NCBI GenBank assembly: GCA_041862375.1
Contig: JBGVTE010000084.1
Coordinates: 1 to 64,000 of the forward strand
Direction: 5' to 3'
Source of the DNA: WVZL01 sp041862375
Lineage (GTDB): Bacteria; Acidobacteriota; Aminicenantia; Aminicenantales; Aminicenantaceae
Length of the DNA: 64,000 nt
This document shows positions 53,656-62,217 of this stretch, one piece after another. The position numbers and the translations under genes are program-made. Each line of letters begins with the position of its first letter. The first letter of the stretch is position 1. The notes below the pieces were generated by a model. It ran no database searches and was not told the origin of the DNA. It worked only from the letters and a program-made list of their open reading frames with translations.

Positions 53656-53872
53656 AAGCATCTTTTTCCCCGTGATAAGGAAAGAAAAGCGTGGGTATAC
53701 GGTGAAGAAGGTCGTATGAAGGCTGAGCGGGCATGGTTTCCGATTGGAGGGAGGAAGAGCGAAGCCTGAATCGAGCCGCTTTGACTCGCTGGGGCAAAGC
53801 GAGCGTGCCTTCAAGCCGTATGCCCATCGCTCAATGACTATTTTAATTTTCATCACGGAAAAAAAGATGCTT
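53656..53872. mobile_element. AAGCATC inverted-repeat element, full copy
   Basis: AAGCATCTTTTTCCCCGTGA at the left end and ATCACGGAAAAAAAGATGCT at the right end form an inverted repeat enclosing about 175 bases with no gene. Half copies lie at 37370-37433 and 47306-47389, and a bare end at 49877-49897. The size and structure fit a MITE; no matching transposase is in the window. Confidence 0.75.
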
Positions 53873-53879
53873 ATTTTCT

Positions 53880-54539
53880 TTAAGAAAAATATGAGTCAGC
53901 TTTTTTATCAAGCTGACACAATAGGTCTTCGACCTTCTGTCGCTCTCTTTCTAACTCACCTTCCCCCAGGCCAGCGTCAAAGGTATAAGGAGGTCCATAC
54001 ATGGCTACAACCTTTGAAAAAGGATAAAACATCAAAAAGTCATCCCAGCTCTTTAAAAATTTTTTTCTAGATGTAGAAAAGCTGAAGGGAACAAGATGGG
54101 CTCCTGTCTCTTGAGCCATTTTAATACAGCCGAGCTTTAGCTTCCTGTTAGGTCCCCTGGGTCCGTCTGGCACTATTATCAACTCACCTCCCCTTACAAG
54201 CTCGCTCTTCATCTGGTTCCAAGCTTTCACGATAGCATGAGAGCTTGAACCCCTGATAAGCTTGAATCCCCATCTGGACATAATCTGGGCAGCAATCTCT
54301 CCGTCCTCGCTAGGACTGACTAGAGGCATTATCCCTCTTTTACGAAAAAAAAACGGAACGATAAAAATTCTTCCATGCCACACCAAAAAAATCACGGGCT
54401 TTTTCTGCTCTCTCAATTTCTGGTAATCTTCTTCGCCGATTACGGTCATTCTGGTAGACTTAGCCCATAACCATAAAACAGCTTTCCCCAGAACTCCTAC
54501 AAAAATCCACTGGAGTTTGCTGAAAAATGACATCGCCAT
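53880..54539 (-). CDS. Lysophospholipid acyltransferase-like protein (DUF374)
   Basis: A 219-residue protein with one N-terminal hydrophobic segment. The DUF374 pattern is present: FLVWHGRIFIVPFFF near 51, SPSEDGEIAAQIM near 75, RGSSSHA near 95 and IIVPDGPRGP near 117. WHG takes the place of the HxxxxD box of acyltransferases. It probably acylates a lipid A or phospholipid precursor at the inner membrane. It stands alone between an AAGCATC element and an AT-rich gap. Confidence 0.83.
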   Translation of the reverse strand: MAMSFFSKLQWIFVGVLGKAVLWLWAKSTRMTVIGEEDYQKLREQKKPVIFLVWHGRIFIVPFFFRKRGIMPLVSPSEDGEIAAQIMSRWGFKLIRGSSSHAIVKAWNQMKSELVRGGELIIVPDGPRGPNRKLKLGCIKMAQETGAHLVPFSFSTSRKKFLKSWDDFLMFYPFSKVVAMYGPPYTFDAGLGEGELERERQKVEDLLCQLDKKADSYFS

Positions 54540-54688
54540 ACATAATATACAAATAACGCCGAACAGTAAACAGTATTAATTTTCAAAGTCTAAACCATTA
54601 AGGATTATGAAAGAAAAGAAGTGTAATATTCTAGAATCCGATAAAAACATAATAGACTAATTAAAAATTGTATGTATAAAAATCCGAA

Positions 54689-54719
54689 TTATAAAAGTTA
54701 TGAAAGCCTGACCCCATTG
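54689..54719 (+). repeat. REP copy, family A, providing the symporter stop codon
   Basis: TTATAAAAGTTATGAAAGCC then TGACCCCATTG. Read on the minus strand it encodes the last six residues NGVRLS and the TAA of the sodium symporter gene. Confidence 0.85.
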
Positions 54720-56107
54720 ATTTTTTCCCACGCCAAGCCCACAATAAATCCTGCCAGACTTAACGCGAGACCATAAGGGAGAGATGAAGGCCAAGAGGGC
54801 AAACTGAGGAAAAAAAGGTTCAATTCGCTCAAAAAGCTGAGGATAGAAAAGCCTCCACCGAGAAGAAGACTCAACAAACCTGCCATGGGCAGCCTTTTCT
54901 TTAAAAAGATCATGGCTATCCCTGGAATAAACAAACCTTCCGCCATGATTTCGGAAGCGAGTCCCAGAGTTTTCAAGATATTTTGAAATTTAGTTGCGAC
55001 AAGAAAAGCCATGATTCCTACAAAAAAAGTAGAAAGCCGACTAACTGTGACAATTCCTCTTATCCGACTTGAAGAAAAAATCTGCTGGTAAATATCTCGA
55101 GTCAACGTTAAAGCACCTGTATTAATAGCAGAATCCATGGTGGACATGATAGCTGCTACAAGTGCTACAAACAAAATTCCACCTAATAAAATCCCAGTCT
55201 TAGAAGAGATGAGTTCTGAAAGAAGTGGATTTGTAATCTGCTGGGAAGGGAATACGGGGAGAGAGAGTATGCCTATCAAAACAACAAGGCTGTAGAGTAA
55301 GAAAAACACAGCTGACGAGGCAAACAGGCCCTGCTGAGCTTTCCGAGCTGTTCTGGCAGCCTGGATTCGCTGCCACGCGATAGGGGAGATTGTCCAGGCT
55401 AGAGTGAAAGAAAGGAGTATAAGAAAATTCCTTTTAAAATCGAAAAAAAAATTGAAATAATGGCTCTTTCCCATCTGGGAGGCTAATTCCGTAACTCCGG
55501 CAATCGAGGATGAAGTCTGTAAAAAAAAGAAGAGGCTGACCAAGCCAACAGTTAAAAGGAAAAACTGAAGACTATCAGTGACAACCACAGAAAAAAATCC
55601 ACCAAAAATCGAGTAGAGAAGCACAACTGATGTCCCCATAGCCAAACTAAGGATGTAAGGAGTGCCCAGAAAAACTTTTAAAAAACTTCCGATCGCTACC
55701 ATTTGCGATGCTGCCAGAACAATCATGTACCAGATGATTAAAAGAGAAGCCATGTGGCGTACACCTTTCCCATAACGGAGCTCGACAAGGTCTGGCAATG
55801 AAATGATAGGAAGACGATGTATAGGCCTGGCTAAGAAAATAGCCAACACAAGAACAGTGAGCACAGTGGGCATCCCAACTATCCAAAAAGAGCTCACTCC
55901 CAGCTTAAGAGCCTCATCAGTAGAGACGAGGGTGGAAGTAGCTCCAAACCATGAAGCTGAGAGAGAAAGAAAAATTAAAAAGGCAGGAAGATTCCTTGAG
56001 GCGAGAAAAAAATCTTCGAGGTTCTTCATTCTCTTTGAAAACAGGAAGCTTACAAAAAGGATAAGAAAAAAATAGACAAGGAGAAAGAGGAAAAACTCAA
56101 ATTTCAT
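54698..56107 (-). CDS. Sodium:solute symporter (SSS family)
   Basis: A 469-residue membrane protein with about 13 helices, SSS/SLC5 type. FLASRNLPAFLIFLSLSASW (34-53) is the conserved helix 1 region, with SLSASWFGATS matching the sodium-site helix. GGFFSVVVTDSLQFFLL near 170 and the ALVAAIMSTMDSAINTGA stretch near 314 are further hallmarks. The solute is unknown. Its end has been rewritten by a REP sequence, so the native C-terminus may have been longer or different. Confidence 0.88.
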   Translation of the reverse strand: MKFEFFLFLLVYFFLILFVSFLFSKRMKNLEDFFLASRNLPAFLIFLSLSASWFGATSTLVSTDEALKLGVSSFWIVGMPTVLTVLVLAIFLARPIHRLPIISLPDLVELRYGKGVRHMASLLIIWYMIVLAASQMVAIGSFLKVFLGTPYILSLAMGTSVVLLYSIFGGFFSVVVTDSLQFFLLTVGLVSLFFFLQTSSSIAGVTELASQMGKSHYFNFFFDFKRNFLILLSFTLAWTISPIAWQRIQAARTARKAQQGLFASSAVFFLLYSLVVLIGILSLPVFPSQQITNPLLSELISSKTGILLGGILFVALVAAIMSTMDSAINTGALTLTRDIYQQIFSSSRIRGIVTVSRLSTFFVGIMAFLVATKFQNILKTLGLASEIMAEGLFIPGIAMIFLKKRLPMAGLLSLLLGGGFSILSFLSELNLFFLSLPSWPSSLPYGLALSLAGFIVGLAWEKINGVRLS

Positions 56108-56286
56108 GGTAGAATTTATACCAAAAAAATCCTGTCCTTAGCAAATCATGGAATTATTCTTCTTTTGTGAAAAAAAAGTTATTGGGAATGGATGAAGCGA
56201 CCTTTGAAGATTTAGCCTTCGGAATTCGGTCTTCGAGGGAAGTCGACGCAGTCGGAATTGCATACGCAAATAATCCTGTTGTATGC

Positions 56287-56292
56287 TATAAT
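56287..56292 (+). promoter_or_regulatory. Extended -10 promoter (TGCTATAAT) of lolA
   Basis: TGCTATAAT with the TG of an extended -10. The ATG is only 9 bases further on, so the message would have almost no leader. Confidence 0.45.
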
Positions 56293-56301
56293 TCAAAAAC
56301 T

Positions 56302-56940
56302 ATGAGGTATATAAGAAATATCCTAGGGGTAGTTCTTGGAGCCGTACTACTTTTCTCTCTCACACCAGAAGATGTCGCCCTCAGGACGGAAAAGATGCTT
56401 CATTCTCTAAAATCCATTCAGGCTGATTTCGAACATATCTTATATTCCATGTCTATTACTACTCCCCTAAAAGAAAAGGGGAAGTTCTATTTTAGAAAAC
56501 CCGATACGATGAAATGGGTATACCAAGACCCTGAAGAGAAAATATTTCTGTATGAGGAAGGAAAATTCAATTTTTATATTCCCGAAGACAACCAGCTTAT
56601 GCGGGGATTCCTTTCAGAAGAAAATCATGAATCAGAAATACTAGACATTTTATCCGGCAAGACGAAACTTCAAGATAGCTATCACATCGAATTCAGCACC
56701 TTTCCGACGGAAAATACTAGTATCTATCAGCTAAAATTAACGCCCGCAGAAGAGGATGAATTTTCTCATATCCTCGTAGAAATTGATGAAGAAACATGGC
56801 TTATCCAAAAAATAATTTTTTTTGATTGGGGAGGTAATAAACAGGAGTTTATCTTCCGCCACATAAAAATCAATGTTCGTTTCCCCCTTGACTTGTTCGA
56901 ACTCAAGATTCCCCCTGATGTCGAAATAATTGAAAAGTAA
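56302..56940 (+). CDS. lolA: LolA-type outer-membrane lipoprotein carrier
   Basis: A 212-residue periplasmic protein. The start at 56302 gives a proper leader (RNILGVVLGAVLLFSLTPED); an open frame runs upstream to 56167 but looks non-coding. The LolA pattern is clear: LHSLKSIQADFEHILYSMSI, KGKFYFRKPDTMKWVYQDPE and FYIPEDNQL. LolA ferries lipoproteins such as the GWxTD proteins and the efflux adaptor across the periplasm. It is followed by an ECF operon after 57 bases. Confidence 0.86.
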   Translation: MRYIRNILGVVLGAVLLFSLTPEDVALRTEKMLHSLKSIQADFEHILYSMSITTPLKEKGKFYFRKPDTMKWVYQDPEEKIFLYEEGKFNFYIPEDNQLMRGFLSEENHESEILDILSGKTKLQDSYHIEFSTFPTENTSIYQLKLTPAEEDEFSHILVEIDEETWLIQKIIFFDWGGNKQEFIFRHIKINVRFPLDLFELKIPPDVEIIEK

Positions 56941-56997
56941 TTTTAAAAACCATTCTTCACTTTTCTCGTATAAATTAATGAGGACAGGACGTCCTCC

Positions 56998-57561
56998 ATG
57001 ATCGAAGATAAGGAATTAATTGAGAGAATCCTTCAGGGCGAAAAAGAGGCCTTCGAGATGATTATTCGAAAATACGAGAATCCCATGCTGAACTACATCG
57101 GCCGTATGGTTGGAGAGCGAGAACTTGCTCTTGAACTCACCCAAGAAGTCTTCATCAGGAGCTACACCTCTCTCAATTCTTATCAACCTCAGTATAAATT
57201 CCGAAGCTGGCTTTTTAAAATCGCATCAAACCTAGTCATCGACTACTGGCGAAAGAAAAAAGTTGCTACCTTCTCGCTCAACCACCGGAATGTACGGGAA
57301 AACCAGAAACAATCCATCCAGGTTGCAGATGACGAGCCCTCAATTATACAAAAATTTGAACTTTCACAACTTAGGGAAAGAATTGACCAAATTCTAGAAA
57401 AAATTCCAGCTTCGTACAGGGAATTGTTTGTCTGGAGACATATTAATGAGTTAAGCTATGAAGAAATAGCTGAGATAAAAGAACTGCCTGTGGGTACGAT
57501 TAAAAACCGAGTCTTCCAGACGAAAGAAATAATTCGTCAGCTTTTGGAGGAAAGGCCATGA
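56998..57561 (+). CDS. ECF-type RNA polymerase sigma factor (RpoE-like)
   Basis: A 187-residue ECF sigma factor. Region 2 contains LALELTQEVFIRSYTSLNSY near 43-62 and the -10 recognition WLFKIASNLVIDYWRKKK. Region 4 contains ELSYEEIAEIKELPVGTIKN. The stop overlaps the anti-sigma start by ATGA. With the next two genes it forms a three-gene unit. Confidence 0.92.
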   Translation: MIEDKELIERILQGEKEAFEMIIRKYENPMLNYIGRMVGERELALELTQEVFIRSYTSLNSYQPQYKFRSWLFKIASNLVIDYWRKKKVATFSLNHRNVRENQKQSIQVADDEPSIIQKFELSQLRERIDQILEKIPASYRELFVWRHINELSYEEIAEIKELPVGTIKNRVFQTKEIIRQLLEERP

Positions 57562-58136
57562 ATTGCCCTTCGGCTGATCAAATTTATTCTTACTTAGAAA
57601 ACGAGCTAACATCTTCCGAAAATAAAGCAATCGAAAAGCACCTATTAATCTGCCTGAAATGTAGAAAAGCTCTTGAAGTAAGAAAATTCCTCCTTCAGGC
57701 TATTGAAACCCTTCCTTCTTGGCAGGTACCATCTGGTTTTAGCCAGCAGGTTATGGATAGAATATTCCCGGTTAAGGTTTCAATCCGAGGATGGCTTACA
57801 GCTTTTGCTTCGGGATTTGTGGCTTTTGTTTTAGGCTTCTTCATCTATGTTCTCGCAACAGGCCAGAATCTATCTTCTCTTCTCATTAATCTCAATCAAA
57901 GCTTACTAGAACAAGCAAAGAGCATTTCTCTCGTTTTCATCAAATTCTTCAAGTTGATCTCTGTCTCCCTCAAAATCATCCATCAACTGTCTGGTCAATT
58001 TATCAAAGCTCTAACCCTCCTGACAACCTTATTTAGTCCTGAAGTTCAAATAATTATTATTATCTTCACTCTTATCCTGATAACTTTCTCAATCTATGGT
58101 ATAGGAAGAAAATTTTTAATCGGAGAAAAACAATGA
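57558..58136 (+). CDS. Zinc-finger anti-sigma factor with membrane anchor
   Basis: A 192-residue protein. The zinc site is Cys3 with HLLICLKC near 28-35 (HxxxCxxC). A membrane helix (ASGFVAFVLGFFIYVLA) lies at about 88-105 and further hydrophobic segments reach to the C-terminus. It should hold the ECF sigma factor 56998-57561. It overlaps the neighbours on both sides by ATGA. Confidence 0.85.
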   Translation: MNCPSADQIYSYLENELTSSENKAIEKHLLICLKCRKALEVRKFLLQAIETLPSWQVPSGFSQQVMDRIFPVKVSIRGWLTAFASGFVAFVLGFFIYVLATGQNLSSLLINLNQSLLEQAKSISLVFIKFFKLISVSLKIIHQLSGQFIKALTLLTTLFSPEVQIIIIIFTLILITFSIYGIGRKFLIGEKQ

Positions 58137-59050
58137 AAAATAAAATATTACTGGCACCCGTTCTTCTTTTCACCCTTGCTGTGTTCATCCCTCTCCAGAG
58201 CCAGCAAAGCGCCGCTATGAAAAAAGAAATCAATGTAAGGGAAGGTGAAACTCAAGATAACATTTTCACCTTTGGGGGGAATGTCGTCATAGAAGGAGAA
58301 GTCAAGGAAAGTGTAGTTGCTTTCGGAGGGATAATTATTGTAAAAGGCGAAGTCAAGGGATCTGTTATCGGAATCGGTTCGAACATCACGCTACACTCTA
58401 CAGCTATTGTTGGAGAAGATGTTTACTCCATCGGAGGTACACTTACTAAAGAACCGGGATGTATCATCAAAGGCGATACAGTTTATTTCAAAACATCTGA
58501 AGACATATCAAAGTTTCTCAGAGGGGCTTTCAAGGATGTTTTTTCAGTCTCCTTCATTCCTCTAATACTCATCATAAAAACACTAACCTTCTTCATCTGG
58601 TTTATTCTTGCACTCGTACTAGCAGCTCTCTTCCCCAGGCAGATTTCTCTTGCCTCTACTCAAATCAGGAAATCATTCGGATCCATCTTTGGAATCGGGC
58701 TCTTAAGTATCGTTATCTATATTGGAGTAGTCATATTTTCAGCCCTGCTGTGCTTCCTCATCATAGGTATTCCTCTCCTCGTCTTTTTCGTTATCTTAGG
58801 CGTAGTTATTCAAATCTTTGGCCGAGTTGTCCTTTTCTTTTTCCTCGGCGAAAGCCTCATCAAGGCCTTCAGTAAATCTAAAATATCTCCTCTTGTAGCT
58901 GTTATCGTTGGCCTGGTTCTCTTAACAATCATCAGGTTCATCCCTGTTATCGGTTTTCTATTCTCACTTTGCTTGAGCATAATCGGGTGGGGTGTAGTGA
59001 TTAAGACAAAATTCGGTACGACTGAAAATTGGTTTAAAAGAAGAAGTTAA
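58133..59050 (+). CDS. Membrane protein with bactofilin-like (polymer-forming) repeat domain
   Basis: A 305-residue protein. A leader (LLAPVLLFTLAVFIPLQS) is followed by a short-period beta-helix: FGGNVVIEGEVKESVVAFGG, IIIVKGEVKGSVIGIGSNIT and AIVGEDVYSIGGTL, the pattern of polymer-forming cytoskeletal proteins. Then come four to five membrane helices (about 135-290). In related genomes such proteins occur in ECF operons. It may be the sensor or an effector of envelope stress. Coupled to the anti-sigma by ATGA. Confidence 0.78.
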   Translation: MKNKILLAPVLLFTLAVFIPLQSQQSAAMKKEINVREGETQDNIFTFGGNVVIEGEVKESVVAFGGIIIVKGEVKGSVIGIGSNITLHSTAIVGEDVYSIGGTLTKEPGCIIKGDTVYFKTSEDISKFLRGAFKDVFSVSFIPLILIIKTLTFFIWFILALVLAALFPRQISLASTQIRKSFGSIFGIGLLSIVIYIGVVIFSALLCFLIIGIPLLVFFVILGVVIQIFGRVVLFFFLGESLIKAFSKSKISPLVAVIVGLVLLTIIRFIPVIGFLFSLCLSIIGWGVVIKTKFGTTENWFKRRS

Positions 59051-59604
59051 ACCTCGAGAATTTCCTTTTCTTTCGAAGAAGCCATCTCTTCAATTCTCTT
59101 CATGTATTCTTCGGTAACTTCCTTGAGTTTATCGTATCCCCAGAACTTGTCGTCTTCGGTAATCTCTTTTTTCTCTTCCAGCTCTTCAACATTCTCCTTG
59201 CTCTCTCTTCTCATGTTTCGAAGAACAGTCTTTTCATCTTCTAACATCTTTTTTATATGCTTCGCAAGTTCTTGTCTTCTTTCCTCATCCAACGGGGGGA
59301 TTGGTATCTTAAGCACCTTGCCATCGTTGATAGGATTGAGGCCTAAATCAGCGCTTCTAACCGCCTTATCGATTGTTTCCAGAAAAGAAGGGTCCCAAGG
59401 CTGAACAACTATTAAAGTGGGGTCATGAACACCAAGAGTAGCTACTTGATTCAGGGGCGTCTGTGTTCCGTAGTAATCAATCTTTATGTCTTCTAAGAGA
59501 TTAATGTTCGCCCGCCCTGTTCTCAACCTGCTCAGGTCTTTACGAAAATGTTCTACTGAACGCTGCATGTCTCTCTCGAGTTCCCTCAGTATATCCTTGA
59601 CCAT
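59047..59604 (-). CDS. frr: Ribosome recycling factor
   Basis: A 185-residue RRF of normal length. The head-and-tail motif RTGRANINLLEDIKIDYYGT, the GKVLKIPIPPLDEERRQELA stretch and RRESKENVEELEEKKEITED are all present. It splits post-termination ribosomes with EF-G. It is the last gene of the rplM operon, converging on the bactofilin-like gene with the two stops overlapping. Confidence 0.97.
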   Translation of the reverse strand: MVKDILRELERDMQRSVEHFRKDLSRLRTGRANINLLEDIKIDYYGTQTPLNQVATLGVHDPTLIVVQPWDPSFLETIDKAVRSADLGLNPINDGKVLKIPIPPLDEERRQELAKHIKKMLEDEKTVLRNMRRESKENVEELEEKKEITEDDKFWGYDKLKEVTEEYMKRIEEMASSKEKEILEV

Positions 59605-59629
59605 AGTTATCCCTCTTAAAAAATTTAAT

Positions 59630-60349
59630 TTAATAGACTACTGTGCCAACTTTTTGGCCTAAAACAGCCCTTTTAATGTTCCCATGCTTTCTCAGATTGA
59701 AAACGACTATAGGAAGATTATTGTCCCTACACAGCGTAATTGCTGTGGAATCCATAACTTTCAAGCCTTTTTTTATCACATCCAGGTACTTAATAGAACG
59801 AAATTTCTTGGCAGCCTTATCTTCCAGTGGGTCGGCTGTATATACTCCGTCAACTTTGGTCGCTTTCAATATCACCTGAGCCCTAATTTCCAAGGCCCTC
59901 AAGGCAGCTGCTGTATCAGTAGTGAAATAAGGACTTCCGGTACCAGCACTGAAGATTATAATTCTTCCTTTCTCAAGATGTCTTATAACTCTTCTCCTGA
60001 TAAAAGGTTCAGCCACTGCCTTTATTTCTATGGCTGAGATGAGTCGAGTTAAAATGCCCTCATTCTCCAATGCATCTTGAAGTGCGATGCCATTAATTAC
60101 AGTAGCGAGTAATCCCATATAATCGGCAGAAGCACGGTCCATTCCTGCTTCAGTTCCTACGACACCTCTGAAGATATTTCCTCCACCGATCATGATGGCA
60201 ATCTGGACGCCTAAATCGTGAACTTCTTTTATTTCCTGGGCGATTGATTTTGTGGTCCTTAGATCAATCCCGTATGGCTGGTCACCTAAAAGGGATTCAC
60301 CGGAAAGCTTTAATAAGATTTTATCATAAGCAGGCTTAGGTAAGGACAT
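59630..60349 (-). CDS. pyrH: UMP kinase
   Basis: A 239-residue bacterial UMP kinase of the amino-acid-kinase fold: KLSGESLLGDQPYGID, MIGGGNIFRG, and DYMGLLATVINGIALQDALE. It phosphorylates UMP to UDP. The order tsf-pyrH-frr is the standard bacterial one. Confidence 0.97.
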   Translation of the reverse strand: MSLPKPAYDKILLKLSGESLLGDQPYGIDLRTTKSIAQEIKEVHDLGVQIAIMIGGGNIFRGVVGTEAGMDRASADYMGLLATVINGIALQDALENEGILTRLISAIEIKAVAEPFIRRRVIRHLEKGRIIIFSAGTGSPYFTTDTAAALRALEIRAQVILKATKVDGVYTADPLEDKAAKKFRSIKYLDVIKKGLKVMDSTAITLCRDNNLPIVVFNLRKHGNIKRAVLGQKVGTVVY

Positions 60350-60358
60350 AACGAAATC

Positions 60359-60955
60359 TTATGACTTGCTAATCTCAAACCGAGCAAATCTACTTATTTT
60401 TATGTTTTCTCCAAACTTGGCTATACAGGAAGCCACAAGTTCTTTTACTGATATTTTATCATCTTTTACATAAGGCTGGTCTTCTAGACAAACCTCCTCA
60501 AAAAACTTTTTCAATTTACCCTGGACAATCTTTTCTACTATTTCTGGAGGCTTACCAGAATCCTTGAATTGTTCTCGGATAATATCTTTTTCTTCATCTA
60601 ACACTTCTGAAGGAATTGTCTCAGAAGATACGTACTGAGGATTTGAGGCTGCTATATGCATGGCAATATTTTTAACCAGCTCTTTAAATTCTTCATTTTT
60701 TGCGACAAAGTCAGATTCACAACTAACTTCTACCAGGACTCCTATTTTCCCTTTTAGATGAATGTATGAACCAATAACTCCTTCGGTAGTTTCCCGACTC
60801 ATCTTCTCCTTGGCCCTCGCATATCCTTTCTTTCTTAAAATAGTAATGGCCTTTTCTACGTCTCCATTACTTTCCTGGAGTGCTTTCTTACACTCCATCA
60901 CTCCAATTCCTGTTCTTTGTCGGAGTTCTTTTACAACTTCAGCTGATATCGCCAT
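60359..60955 (-). CDS. tsf: Elongation factor Ts
   Basis: A 198-residue EF-Ts, of the shorter type, which exchanges GDP on EF-Tu. The N-terminal UBA-like motif LRQRTGIGVMECKKALQESN (11-30) and GVLVEVSCESDFVAKN are diagnostic. AGGAG precedes the ATG. It sits 15 bases after rpsB. Confidence 0.97.
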   Translation of the reverse strand: MAISAEVVKELRQRTGIGVMECKKALQESNGDVEKAITILRKKGYARAKEKMSRETTEGVIGSYIHLKGKIGVLVEVSCESDFVAKNEEFKELVKNIAMHIAASNPQYVSSETIPSEVLDEEKDIIREQFKDSGKPPEIVEKIVQGKLKKFFEEVCLEDQPYVKDDKISVKELVASCIAKFGENIKISRFARFEISKS

Positions 60956-60970
60956 TTCACACTCCTAATT

Positions 60971-61786
60971 TCATTCAGGTTTATCGAGTATACTCTCTTC
61001 AGAGCTTTCTTTATCAACTGATGGTTTCTCTGATGAAGGAACAGCTTCTTCTTGAGCTGGAATTTCTTCCTCTTTTTTTGCTCCCTGGAGTTCCTTCTCC
61101 ATTTTGCTCTTTTTCCCTTCTAATATTGCTTCAGACATTTTTGATGCGAACAACTCAATAGCTCTTACTGCATCGTCATTTCCCGGGATAGGATGATCTA
61201 TGTTTTCGGGATTCCCGTTAGTGTCGACCACTGCCACTATCGGAATATTCATTTTTCTAGCTTCTGCAATTGCAATTTCTTCTTTAGCAGAATCTATCAC
61301 GAACAAGGCCCCGGGCATCTCTGTCATAGTTTTTATTCCACCGAGATTTTTTGAAAGCTTTCTGTACACTTTCTCCATTTTTGACTGCTCTTTCTTTGTG
61401 AGAAGCTCCCATCTCCCGTCTTCCTTCATCTCTTCAAACTCTATTAATCTCTCTACACTCCCTCTAATAACATCAAAGTTTGTAAGCAAACCTCCCCACC
61501 AGCGCTGGTTTACGAAGTACGACTCGCATTTTAAGGCTATATCTTTGATTATATCTTGAGCCTGCTTCTTCGTTCCTACCATGAGTATTCCTTTTCCACT
61601 CTCGGCGACTTCCATTATAAACTGCAGGGCTTCTTTAAAAATCTTTATAGTTTTCTGCAAATCAATTATATAGATTCCATTCCTCTGGCCGAAAATGTAT
61701 TCTTTCATCTTGGGATTCCACCGCTTTGTCTGATGGCCAAAATGGACGCCCGCTTCTAAGAGTTCTTTCATCGTTATTGATACCAA
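60971..61786 (-). CDS. rpsB: 30S ribosomal protein S2
   Basis: A 271-residue S2. MKELLEAGVHFGHQTKRWNP and the FGQRNGIYIIDLQKT region are diagnostic. The acidic tail after residue 230 (EEEIPAQEEAVPSSEKPSVD) is longer than in E. coli. It is placed directly after rpsI, joining the L13-S9 and S2-Ts gene pairs in one operon. Confidence 0.97.
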   Translation of the reverse strand: MVSITMKELLEAGVHFGHQTKRWNPKMKEYIFGQRNGIYIIDLQKTIKIFKEALQFIMEVAESGKGILMVGTKKQAQDIIKDIALKCESYFVNQRWWGGLLTNFDVIRGSVERLIEFEEMKEDGRWELLTKKEQSKMEKVYRKLSKNLGGIKTMTEMPGALFVIDSAKEEIAIAEARKMNIPIVAVVDTNGNPENIDHPIPGNDDAVRAIELFASKMSEAILEGKKSKMEKELQGAKKEEEIPAQEEAVPSSEKPSVDKESSEESILDKPE

Positions 61787-61800
61787 CAGAAATCCTCCCT

Positions 61801-62205
61801 TTATCTCTTGTGATATTGAGGTGCTTTTCGTGCTCCCAATAATCCGTATTTCTTCCTTTCTTTAATCCTGGCATCTCTCGTTAATAAGCCAGATTGTTTG
61901 AGGGCAGACCTTAATTCTTTGTTAAACTCAACCAATGCCCGGGCAATACCTAGCCGAATCGCATCTGCTTGCCCCGTAATTCCCCCTCCATCAACTCGCA
62001 TGAGAATATCAAATTTATTGTCAGTTTCTGTCAAAAGAAGGGGTTGCTTAATTTTGTACTTATGAGATTCCAAATTAAAATATTCATTAAAGGAGCATAC
62101 CTTTTTATTAACAAATAATGTTATGTCTCCCTTCCCGGGTCGGAGAAAAATTCTTGCGATAGAGGTTTTTCTCTTTCCTGTTCCGTAATACTGGATTAAA
62201 CTCAA
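61801..62205 (-). CDS. rpsI: 30S ribosomal protein S9
   Basis: A 134-residue S9: YYGTGKRKTSIARIFLRPGK at the start, GQADAIRLGIARAL in the middle, and the tail GLLGARKAPQYHKR, whose last basic residues reach the P-site tRNA. It follows rplM by 12 bases. Confidence 0.97.
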   Translation of the reverse strand: MSLIQYYGTGKRKTSIARIFLRPGKGDITLFVNKKVCSFNEYFNLESHKYKIKQPLLLTETDNKFDILMRVDGGGITGQADAIRLGIARALVEFNKELRSALKQSGLLTRDARIKERKKYGLLGARKAPQYHKR

Positions 62206-62217
62206 TGTAGCCTCTCC

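Noticed and set aside
56167..56301. N-terminal extension of LolA
   Set aside because: The extra 45 residues lack a leader, while the ATG at 56302 opens a proper signal peptide.
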